Assembly (NCBI GenBank): GCA_018262875.1
Contig: JADFDL010000152.1
Location: forward strand, 1-5,013
Direction: 5' to 3'
Source of the DNA: Rhodocyclaceae bacterium
GTDB lineage: Bacteria > Pseudomonadota > Gammaproteobacteria > Burkholderiales > Rhodocyclaceae
Length of the DNA stretch: 5,013 nt
Shown: piece after piece, positions 1 to 5,013 of the stretch
Layout: every line of letters begins with the position of its first letter
Position numbering within the stretch: position 1 is the stretch's first letter
The notes under the pieces: model-generated
What the model saw: the letters and a program-made list of their open reading frames with translations, nothing else
Told to the model about the DNA's origin: nothing
Database searches by the model: none
Program-made: the position numbers and the translations under genes

Positions 1-1407
1 GGCATCATTACCATCCTCTATGCCGGCGCGCTGATCAATGGCCTCTACGACATTCCCGCCGTGAAGTACGACGGCTATCGCGTCTATTCGAACACGCCGC
101 CCTGCGGCGCCATGCGCGGCCACGGCACGGTGAACACCCGCATCGCCTTCGAATCGCTGATGACGTCGATGGCCCTGGAGTTGGGCCTCGACCCGATCGA
201 GGTCAGGCGGCGCAACATGCTGCCCTGCCCGACAGAGACCATTAACGGGCTGCGCGTCGAGTCTTACGGCCTGCCCGAATGCCTCGACAAGGTCGAGACG
301 GCGAGCGGCTGGCGCGAGCGCAGCGGCCGCATGCCGAAGTGGAAGGGCCTCGGCATGGCCTGTTCGCATTTCGTCAGCGGCTCCGCCAAGCCGGTGCATT
401 TCACCGGCCAGCCCCACGCGACGATCGTGCTCAAGCTGGATTTTGACGGCGGCATCACCGTTCTCACCGGCGCCGCCGATGTCGGCCAGGGCTGCACCAC
501 CATCGTCGCCCAGGTCGTCGTGGAAGTGCTCGGCGTGGATTTCCGCCGCGTGCGCGTCATCTCCAACGACAGCGCGGTAACGCCGAAGGACAACGGTTCC
601 TATTCGTCGCGCGTCACCTTCATGGTCGGCAATGCCTGCCTCGACGCGGCGCAGCAACTCAAGAAAATTCTGGTCGAGGCCGCCGCGCGTCGCCTTGAGG
701 TTGCCCCCGAACTGGTGGACTGCATGGGCGAGACCTTCCACGTCGCCACCGATCCGGACCGCTCCATCGGCTTCGGCGATGCCACCGCCGAAGCGCTGGT
801 GAATACCGGCACGCTGCACGTCAAAGGCACCTTCACCTGTCCGGTCGAGTTCCAGGGCGGCAAGCATCGCGGCGGCGCCGTGGGCTCCACCATGGGATTT
901 TCCTACGCCGCGCAGGTCGTCGAAGTCAGCGTCGATCCGGATACCGGACAGGTCACCGTGGACAAGGTGTGGGCCGCGCTGGATTGCGGTTTCGCCATCA
1001 ATCCGCTGAGCGTCGAAGGCCAGGTGCAGGGCGCGGTCTGGATGGGCATGGGCCAGGGCCTGTGCGAGCAGACGCGCTACGAGAATGGCAAGCACGCCGC
1101 CGCGAACTTCCTCGATTACGCCTTTCCGACCATCGCCGAATCGCCGCCGATCGAGGTGTTCATCGTCGAGAGCATCGATCCGAACGGTCCCTTCGGCGCC
1201 AAGGAAGCCAGCGAAGGCCCGCTCTCCGGCTTCCCCGCTGCCCTCGCTGCCGCCGTGCGCGAGGCAACCGGGCTGGAACTGCATGACTTTCCCCTCACGC
1301 CGGAGCGCATCGCCGAGGCGCTGGAGGCGCGCGAGCGCGAGCAGCGCGCCGCCCAGCGAAAGAGCCGCGGGCCGGCCACCGTTACCGCCACGCTAGGAGC
1401 CGCCTGA
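1..1407 (+). CDS. hcrA: 4-hydroxybenzoyl-CoA reductase, alpha (molybdenum) subunit, 5'-truncated by the window edge
   Basis: This is the large molybdopterin-binding subunit of a xanthine-oxidase-family enzyme, best matched to 4-hydroxybenzoyl-CoA reductase, which dehydroxylates 4-hydroxybenzoyl-CoA to benzoyl-CoA in the cytoplasm. The frame is open from base 1 and 468 residues are visible. The family is about 770 residues, so roughly 300 N-terminal residues lie upstream. A GTG at base 61 is internal, because the preceding codons (reading GIITILYAGALING...) fit the family. Visible cofactor motifs are GAMRGHG (bases 106-126, the counterpart of AFRGFG in xanthine dehydrogenases), GAADVGQG (469-492), and GAKEASEG near the C-terminus, whose second Glu (1213-1215) matches the catalytic glutamate of the family. 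The stretch GSYSSRVTFMVGNA is, as I remember it, typical of HcrA rather than of xanthine or CO dehydrogenases. The stop overlaps the hcrB start by one base. A related aryl-CoA or hydroxylating paralogue cannot be fully excluded. Confidence 0.86.
   Translation, partial: GIITILYAGALINGLYDIPAVKYDGYRVYSNTPPCGAMRGHGTVNTRIAFESLMTSMALELGLDPIEVRRRNMLPCPTETINGLRVESYGLPECLDKVETASGWRERSGRMPKWKGLGMACSHFVSGSAKPVHFTGQPHATIVLKLDFDGGITVLTGAADVGQGCTTIVAQVVVEVLGVDFRRVRVISNDSAVTPKDNGSYSSRVTFMVGNACLDAAQQLKKILVEAAARRLEVAPELVDCMGETFHVATDPDRSIGFGDATAEALVNTGTLHVKGTFTCPVEFQGGKHRGGAVGSTMGFSYAAQVVEVSVDPDTGQVTVDKVWAALDCGFAINPLSVEGQVQGAVWMGMGQGLCEQTRYENGKHAAANFLDYAFPTIAESPPIEVFIVESIDPNGPFGAKEASEGPLSGFPAALAAAVREATGLELHDFPLTPERIAEALEAREREQRAAQRKSRGPATVTATLGAA
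1395..1399 (+). promoter_or_regulatory. Ribosome binding site of hcrB, inside the end of hcrA
   Basis: AGGAG lies 7 bases before the ATG at 1407, within the last codons of hcrA. Stop and start share one base (TGATG), so translation of the two subunits is probably coupled. This supports 1407 as the true hcrB start. Confidence 0.8.
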
Positions 1408-2399
1408 TGCAATCGCTCGACATCCTCAAGCCCGACTCGGTCGCTCAGGCGATTGCCATGCACGGTGCCGGCGAAGCCGCGCGCTATCTCTCCGGCGGCA
1501 CCGACCTCGTGCCCAATCTGCGCCGCAATATCCTGAAAGCGAAAACGCTGATCGATGTCTCCGGACTGGCTGAGCTGCGCGAGATCCGCGCGCAAAGTCA
1601 GTCGCTGCAGATCGGCGCCGGGGTGACGCTGGAAGCGCTCTGCGCCTCGGACGTCGTGCGCCGCCACGCGCCGCTGCTGGCGCAGGCCGCCGCGCAGGTG
1701 GCCGGCGCCACGCATCGCGCTGCGGCCACGCTCGGCGGCAACCTGATGCAGGATACGCGCTGCTACTTCTACAACCAGAGCGACTGGTGGCGCACTGCCA
1801 CCGAGTACTGCATGAAGTGCGACGGCGATATCTGCCGCGTCGCGCCGAAATCGGATCGTTGCTACGCTTGCTACAGCGGCGACCTGGCGCCGGCCCTGCT
1901 GGCATTGGACGCCCAGGTCGACATCGCTGGCCCTTCGGGCGCTCGCCGCGAGCCGCTCGCCGCCCTCTTCGCCGACGACGGCATGCGCCACCTCAGGCTG
2001 GCTCCCGGCGATTTGCTGGTGTCTGTTGACGTGCCGCCTTGGAGTGGCTGGTCGGCGGATTACGAGAAGGTGCGCGTGCGCGGCGCCATCGATTTTCCGC
2101 TCGCCGGCATCGCCGTGGCCCTCAGGCGCGACGGCGATCGCATCGCCGAACTGCGCGTCGCCTGTACCGGGGTGAACTCCTACCCCGGTCTGGTACCCAG
2201 CCTCGATGCCCTCGCCGGCAAGGTGCCGGACGATGCCTTCTACGCCATGCTGGACAAGGCGGTGCGCAAGGAGATCCAGCCGATGGCGTCTACGCTGGTT
2301 GCCGCGGGCTATCGCCGGCGCGTGGCTTCTGCCCTCACGAAACGGCTTGTAAAACGCTTGTACGAGACACAGTCCCCGGCCAAGGACCTCGGCCGGTAA
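1407..2399 (+). CDS. hcrB: 4-hydroxybenzoyl-CoA reductase, beta (FAD and [4Fe-4S]) subunit
   Basis: This 330-residue flavoprotein subunit relays electrons, probably from ferredoxin, between FAD and the other cofactors of the reductase. It is about the length of the Thauera HcrB (about 324). The N-terminal FAD-binding domain (about 1-215) shows YLSGGTDLVPNLR (27-39) and TLGGNLMQDTRC (108-119). The C-terminal domain of CO dehydrogenase flavoproteins follows, with KVRVRGAIDFPLA (221-233). Decisive for HcrB is the loop at about 119-155, which ordinary xanthine dehydrogenase flavoproteins lack. Its cysteines C119, C135, C143 and C152 are spaced 16-8-9, the spacing of the [4Fe-4S] ligands reported for Thauera HcrB (Cys122/138/146/155, from memory). 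C138 and C155 are additional. The start is supported by AGGAG 7 bases upstream and by the one-base overlap with hcrA. No gamma-subunit gene follows; the next gene is convergent. Confidence 0.9.
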   Translation: MQSLDILKPDSVAQAIAMHGAGEAARYLSGGTDLVPNLRRNILKAKTLIDVSGLAELREIRAQSQSLQIGAGVTLEALCASDVVRRHAPLLAQAAAQVAGATHRAAATLGGNLMQDTRCYFYNQSDWWRTATEYCMKCDGDICRVAPKSDRCYACYSGDLAPALLALDAQVDIAGPSGARREPLAALFADDGMRHLRLAPGDLLVSVDVPPWSGWSADYEKVRVRGAIDFPLAGIAVALRRDGDRIAELRVACTGVNSYPGLVPSLDALAGKVPDDAFYAMLDKAVRKEIQPMASTLVAAGYRRRVASALTKRLVKRLYETQSPAKDLGR

Positions 2400-2402
2400 A
2401 AG

Positions 2403-3476
2403 TCAGTCCCTGGAGAACGGCGTTTCGGTGCCGCAGCCGGCGGCATCGTAGCCGGGCAGGGCGCGCACGGCACGACGGAAGGCGTTTCCCTTCAGCAGGG
2501 CGAGCAGCGATTCGAGCGCCGGCTGGCGCAGCAGTTCGCGCCGCGTGACGAGAAAGTAATCCTCCTTCAGCAGCGGCACAAAGTCCAGGTTGAACTGGCG
2601 GGCAGCCGCTTCCACGCCGAGCCCCGCATCGGCATGACCGCTGGCGATCATCGCCGCCACGGCGGAGTGCGTGAGTTCCACATCGCCGTAGCCGGCGATA
2701 GTCCGTGCGGCGATGCCGTTCTCTCGCAGCAGCCAGTCGAACAGCAGCCGTGTACCGGCTCCGCTCTGGCGGTTGAGAAAGCGCACGTTCGGCTTGGCCA
2801 GGTCGCGGATGCCGCGCAGTTTCTTCGGGTTGCCGGGCGCGACCATGATGCCCTGCGTGCGCTTCGCCAGCCGGATCAAGACCTGCTGCCGCGGTCGGAG
2901 ATAGGGCTTGTATTGCTGCCACAGCGTCGCGCCGACGGCGCCTTCCGGGCAATGGAAGCCGGCGATTTCGCAGCGGCCCTCGGCGAAGGAAGCGAGGCTT
3001 TCCAGGCTGCCGTGGAACTGCAGGTCGACAGGCTGTCCCTGCTTCGCCATGCGCGCGGGCAGCAGCGCCAGCGACAGGTCGTGGCTGGCATGGATGCGCG
3101 GCACAGCCTGCGCCGGCGTGGCGGCTTCGGCCAGTGCGTGCGCCATCTGTTCTGCGGCGGCGGCAAGCTGGGGCGCCAGCATTTCGCGGATTTGTGCATC
3201 CAGGTCGAGCAGGCGGATGGCGAAGGGCGTCAGGCGGGTGCCCAGCCCGCGTGCCGGGATCAGCAGCGGGTGGCCGAAATTCGCCTCCCAGCGCGCCAGC
3301 ATGCCCCAGGCGTTGCGGTAGGAGACGCCCGCCTCGCGCGCCGCCGAGGCGATCGAGCCGGTGCGCCGGATGCGTTCCAGCAGTCCGAGCAGCCGCGCCT
3401 CCTCCGGCTGCGCCGGAGTGACGCCGAAAGTCCAATTGCAGGCCAGCGACAGCCCCTTTATGTCATTCAACGACAT
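2403..3476 (-). CDS. ModE-like HTH regulator fused to a molybdate/tungstate-binding-protein-like sensor domain
   Basis: A 357-residue cytoplasmic transcription regulator with no signal peptide. Residues about 25-70 form a LysR/ModE-type winged helix-turn-helix: GSIASAAREAGVSYRNAW (40-57) closely resembles the ModE pattern GSI..A...AGISY..AW. From about residue 128 to 345 comes a periplasmic-binding-protein-like domain of the COG1910 / PBP-like type, with FLNRQSGAGTRLLFDWLL and DAGLGVEAAARQFNLDFVP as landmarks. Such fusions are predicted to sense molybdate or tungstate. The ATG at 3476 is chosen over an in-frame start at 3866 because GGAGG lies 7 bases before it and the longer form would run antisense through tupA. 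The gene is divergent from tupA, so it most likely controls tupA and itself. Its stop is 3 bases from that of hcrB. Which oxyanion it binds, and whether it activates or represses, cannot be told from sequence. Confidence 0.85.
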   Translation of the reverse strand: MSLNDIKGLSLACNWTFGVTPAQPEEARLLGLLERIRRTGSIASAAREAGVSYRNAWGMLARWEANFGHPLLIPARGLGTRLTPFAIRLLDLDAQIREMLAPQLAAAAEQMAHALAEAATPAQAVPRIHASHDLSLALLPARMAKQGQPVDLQFHGSLESLASFAEGRCEIAGFHCPEGAVGATLWQQYKPYLRPRQQVLIRLAKRTQGIMVAPGNPKKLRGIRDLAKPNVRFLNRQSGAGTRLLFDWLLRENGIAARTIAGYGDVELTHSAVAAMIASGHADAGLGVEAAARQFNLDFVPLLKEDYFLVTRRELLRQPALESLLALLKGNAFRRAVRALPGYDAAGCGTETPFSRD

Positions 3477-3483
3477 ATTTGTG

Positions 3484-3488
3484 CCTCC
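3484..3488 (-). promoter_or_regulatory. Ribosome binding site of the ModE-like regulator
   Basis: GGAGG on the minus strand, within GGTGGAGG, sits 7 bases before the ATG at 3476. It decides the start: the regulator begins with MSLNDIKG and not at the far upstream in-frame ATG. Confidence 0.85.
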
Positions 3489-3501
3489 ACCAATTTTGCC
3501 T

Positions 3502-3530
3502 ATTGTACGAGACGACTGATTCAGAGTCAT
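3502..3530 (-). promoter_or_regulatory. Predicted sigma-70-type promoter of the regulator
   Basis: On the minus strand ATGACT (3530-3525, 4 of 6 to TTGACA) is followed after exactly 17 bases by TACAAT (3507-3502, 5 of 6 to TATAAT). Transcription would begin near 3495, giving a leader of about 19 bases that just contains the GGAGG. The -35 box overlaps the left arm of the inverted repeat at 3518-3554, which would allow autoregulation. The call rests on consensus matching only. Confidence 0.5.
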
Positions 3531-3554
3531 ATGCAGATGGATGCATATTGAATC
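3518..3554. promoter_or_regulatory. Nested inverted repeat, candidate operator of the regulator/tupA divergent promoter
   Basis: The inner repeat is perfect: ATATGCA (3529-3535), 6 bases, TGCATAT (3542-3548). An outer repeat GATTCA (3518-3523) pairs with TGAATC (3549-3554). The right-hand arms abut, while the left-hand arms are separated by 5 bases (GAGTC). Two-fold symmetric, AT-rich sites with a short spacer are what a dimeric ModE-type protein would be expected to bind, and this is the only such element in the gap between the two divergent genes. It overlaps the regulator's -35 box. It also overlaps a weak possible tupA promoter (TTCAGA at 3520-3525, 18 bases, CATATT at 3544-3549). Binding is inferred, not shown. 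Confidence 0.55.
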
Positions 3555-3574
3555 GGGCAGCCTGACAATGACAC

Positions 3575-3579
3575 GGAGA
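3575..3579 (+). promoter_or_regulatory. Ribosome binding site of tupA
   Basis: GGAGA lies 5 bases before the ATG at 3585. It is slightly closer than optimal, but it is the only purine-rich site near the start, and the resulting protein begins with a proper signal peptide. Confidence 0.65.
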
Positions 3580-3584
3580 CCCCC

Positions 3585-4394
3585 ATGAAGCATTCGACCT
3601 TTTGGACCGGGCTGCTGCTCGGCGCCCTGATTGCCGCGGCCCAGCCCGCGCTGGCACGCGACATCCGGATGTCCACCACCACCAGCACGGAAAACTCGGG
3701 CCTGCTGAAAGTGCTCCTGCCGGCGTTCGAGACGAAGCACGGCGTCAAGGTGCACGTCATTTCCGTTGGCACCGGCAAGGCGCTCGAACTGGGCAAGAAC
3801 GGCGACGTCGATGTCGTGCTGGTGCACGCCCGCGCGGCGGAGGACAAGTTCGTCGCCGATGGTCATGGCGTGAACCGCCGCGACGTGATGTACAACGACT
3901 TCATCCTGGTCGGGTCGCAGGAGGATGCGCTGGCCCTGCGCGGCACGCGCGATGTCATCGCCGCCTTCCGCAAGCTGGGCGAGGGACGCGCCAAGTTCAT
4001 CTCGCGCGGAGACAATTCCGGCACGGACCAGATGGAGAAGGCCTATTGGAAGGAGGCAGGGGTTGCGCCGAAGGGGGCTTGGTTCGTCTCGGCCGGCCTC
4101 GGCATGGGCGAGGTGCTGACCATGGCCGGCGAGATGAAGGCCTACACCCTGAGCGATCGCGCCACCTTCGGCGCCTATCGCGCCAAGACCGGGTTGGAAA
4201 TCCTCGTGCAGGGCGATCTCAAGATGTTCAACCCTTACGGCATCATCGCCGTGAGCCCGAAGAAATATCCGGACATCAATTTCGACGGCGCCATGAAACT
4301 GATCGAGTGGATCACCTCAGCGGAAGGGCAGGGGCTGATCGCCGGCTTCAAGGTGAACGGCGAGCAGCTGTTTTTCCCATCCTACGGGAAATAG
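3585..4394 (+). CDS. tupA: TupA-type tungstate-binding periplasmic protein of an ABC transporter
   Basis: This 269-residue exported solute-binding protein is predicted to capture tungstate (possibly molybdate) in the periplasm and deliver it to a TupB permease / TupC ATPase. The N-terminus is a classical signal peptide: KH, a hydrophobic stretch at about 8-19, then ALA (22-24) with likely cleavage after A24. The mature protein opens with the TupA hallmark STTTSTENSGLL (30-41), whose TTTS residues are implicated in oxyanion binding in the family. It continues with VGTGKALELGKNGDVDVVLVHAR (61-83, a 23-residue span named here by its ends VGTGK and LVHAR), MYNDFILVG (102-110), SRGDNSGTD (140-148), YTLSDRATF (187-195) and NPYGIIAVSP. 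There is no lipobox, so it is soluble rather than a lipoprotein. It is divergent from the ModE-like regulator and probably controlled by it. No permease or ATPase gene follows; a terminator and a convergent sodB do. Ligand preference is inferred from the family. Confidence 0.85.
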   Translation: MKHSTFWTGLLLGALIAAAQPALARDIRMSTTTSTENSGLLKVLLPAFETKHGVKVHVISVGTGKALELGKNGDVDVVLVHARAAEDKFVADGHGVNRRDVMYNDFILVGSQEDALALRGTRDVIAAFRKLGEGRAKFISRGDNSGTDQMEKAYWKEAGVAPKGAWFVSAGLGMGEVLTMAGEMKAYTLSDRATFGAYRAKTGLEILVQGDLKMFNPYGIIAVSPKKYPDINFDGAMKLIEWITSAEGQGLIAGFKVNGEQLFFPSYGK

Positions 4395-4404
4395 GCAACA
4401 AAAT

Positions 4405-4435
4405 ACCGCAGCGGCGGAGTGTCCGCGGCTGCGGT
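4405..4435. terminator. Bidirectional intrinsic terminator between tupA and sodB
   Basis: ACCGCAGC (4405-4412) pairs with GCTGCGGT (4428-4435), then after one G-G mismatch GCGGA (4414-4418) pairs with TCCGC (4422-4426) around a GTG loop. The 13-pair GC-rich hairpin starts 10 bases after the tupA stop. On the minus strand the stem is followed by ATTTTGTTG, a fair U-run for sodB. On the plus strand it is followed by the weaker TTGATT for tupA. The position between two convergent genes fits a shared terminator. Confidence 0.75.
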
Positions 4436-4439
4436 TTGA

Positions 4440-4464
4440 TTCGCCGGGAAAATCAGCCGGCGAA
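4440..4464. repeat. Second inverted repeat spanning the sodB stop codon
   Basis: TTCGCCGG (4440-4447) and CCGGCGAA (4457-4464) form an 8-pair stem with a 9-base loop that contains the sodB stop codon. It lacks a U-run on either strand, so it is unlikely to be a terminator by itself. It stands 4 bases from the terminator stem and may protect or shape the sodB mRNA end. Confidence 0.35.
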
Positions 4465-5013
4465 ATTCTTCGCCGCGAAGTCCCAGTTGGCCAGGCTGGC
4501 GAGGAAGGTCTCGACGAATTTCGGCCGGGCGTTGCGGTAGTCGACGTAGTAGGCGTGTTCCCAAACATCGATGGTGAGCAGCGCCTTGTTCCCTGTGGTG
4601 AGTGGGGTGGCAGCGTTGCTGGTGTTCACGATATCCACCGAGCCGTCAGGCTTCTTCACCAGCCAGGTCCAGCCGGAGCCGAAGTTGCCCACGGCAGAGG
4701 CCTGGAAGGCCTTCTTGAACTCGTCGAAGGACCCCCACTTCTTGTTGATGGCGTCGGCCAGGGCGCCGGCCGGTGCGCCGCCGCCGTTCGGCTTCATGCT
4801 GCTCCAGAAGAAGGTGTGGTTCCACACTTGGGCGGAATTATTAAAGAGGCCACCGGAAGATTTCTTGACGATGTCATCGAGGCTGGCACTCTCGAATTCG
4901 GTGCCCTTGATCAGGTTGTTCAGGTTGGTCGCGTAGGTCTGGTGATGTTTGCCATAGTGGTATTCGAAGGTTTCCTTCGAAATATGTGGAGCGAGCGCAT
5001 CCATTGCGTAGGG
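4453..5013 (-). CDS. sodB: Superoxide dismutase, Fe type, N-terminus beyond the window edge
   Basis: This cytoplasmic enzyme converts superoxide to hydrogen peroxide and oxygen. The frame stays open to base 5013, and the edge codons read PYA before MDALAPH, matching the usual SodB start (..[12 protein letters not shown]). The ATG at 5004 is therefore internal, and about 8 residues are missing. Numbering from that Met, the four metal ligands are H16 (in EYHYGKHH), H63 (in WNHTFFW), D146 and H150 (in DVWEHAYY). All are offset by exactly 11 from E. coli SodB (27, 74, 157, 161), so there are no indels between them. Q59 (NNSAQVWNH) is the position of the active-site Gln in Fe enzymes, and the [10 protein letters not shown] and GSGWTWLV segments also resemble FeSOD more than MnSOD. 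It converges on tupA, with a terminator between, and shows no functional link to the neighbours beyond oxygen defence. Confidence 0.93.
   Translation of the reverse strand, partial: PYAMDALAPHISKETFEYHYGKHHQTYATNLNNLIKGTEFESASLDDIVKKSSGGLFNNSAQVWNHTFFWSSMKPNGGGAPAGALADAINKKWGSFDEFKKAFQASAVGNFGSGWTWLVKKPDGSVDIVNTSNAATPLTTGNKALLTIDVWEHAYYVDYRNARPKFVETFLASLANWDFAAKNFAG

Noticed and set aside
61..1407. GTG at 61 as the start of hcrA
   Set aside because: The frame is open to base 1, and the upstream codons match the interior of the family. The protein would lack its N-terminal domains and no ribosome binding site precedes the GTG.
1116..1991. Minus-strand open frame of 291 codons across the hcrA/hcrB junction
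   Set aside because: It is antisense to two well-supported genes, low in recognisable motifs and rich in Arg/Ala, as expected of a GC-rich shadow frame.
2376..2396. CCGGCC...GGCCGG inverted repeat at the end of hcrB as a terminator
   Set aside because: It has only 6 pairs with a 9-base loop. It is followed by TAAAAG on one strand and has no T-run on the other, and GC-rich coding DNA yields such stems easily.
2358..3513. 11-base direct repeat TTGTACGAGAC at 2358-2368 and 3503-3513, flanking the regulator gene
   Set aside because: A few identical 11-mers are expected by chance in 5 kb. There are no transposase, target-site or integration features, and one copy lies in hcrB coding sequence.
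2634..3551. Plus-strand open frame of 305 codons opposite the regulator
   Set aside because: It is a complementary-frame shadow of the regulator with no recognisable domain. It also runs through the divergent promoter and operator-like repeat.
2403..3866. Longer 487-residue form of the regulator starting at 3866
   Set aside because: The extra 130 residues run antisense through tupA and the promoter region and show no domain. A strong GGAGG precedes the ATG at 3476, right before the ModE-like domain.
3602..4540. Plus-strand frame of 312 codons overlapping tupA
   Set aside because: This is an Arg-rich out-of-frame reading of tupA that continues through the terminator into antisense sodB.
4571..4936. 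Plus-strand 121-codon frame opposite sodB
   Set aside because: It is antisense to a protein with all metal ligands intact, with no ribosome binding site and no recognisable domain.

Overview
The window is GC-rich, densely coding bacterial DNA with Shine-Dalgarno-led genes and AT-richer intergenic gaps. Its gene content fits an aromatic-degrading, facultatively anaerobic (probably denitrifying) betaproteobacterium of the Thauera / Azoarcus / Sterolibacterium kind. That placement is inference from gene content and remembered protein similarity; no rRNA or other marker is present.

Bases 1-2399 (+ strand) hold the 3' part of hcrA and all of hcrB, the molybdenum-containing alpha and FAD/[4Fe-4S] beta subunits of a 4-hydroxybenzoyl-CoA reductase-type enzyme. 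The two genes are translationally coupled (TGATG). The enzyme reductively removes the para hydroxyl of 4-hydroxybenzoyl-CoA to give benzoyl-CoA, the central intermediate of anaerobic aromatic degradation. The [2Fe-2S] gamma subunit gene (hcrC) is not in the window.

Bases 2403-3476 (- strand) encode a cytoplasmic transcription regulator: a ModE-like winged helix-turn-helix joined to a molybdate/tungstate-binding-protein-like sensor domain. Its stop codon lies only 3 bases from that of hcrB (tail to tail). It is divergent from a + strand gene for a TupA-type periplasmic tungstate-binding protein (3585-4394). The 108-base gap between them carries a nested inverted repeat that overlaps a good promoter for the regulator, a plausible oxyanion-responsive operator.

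Bases 4395-4452 contain a strong bidirectional terminator hairpin separating tupA from a convergent Fe-type superoxide dismutase gene (sodB, - strand). The first residues of sodB lie beyond the right edge.

Taken together, a molybdo-enzyme for anaerobic aromatic catabolism sits beside a metal-oxyanion sensor and capture module. The pattern suggests local coupling of cofactor-metal supply to the enzyme. The oddest points are a tupA without tupB/tupC next to it, the nested operator-like repeat, and extra cysteines in the HcrB iron-sulfur loop. I found no mobile element, CRISPR array, tRNA or rRNA, and no clear evidence of a wholly new system.
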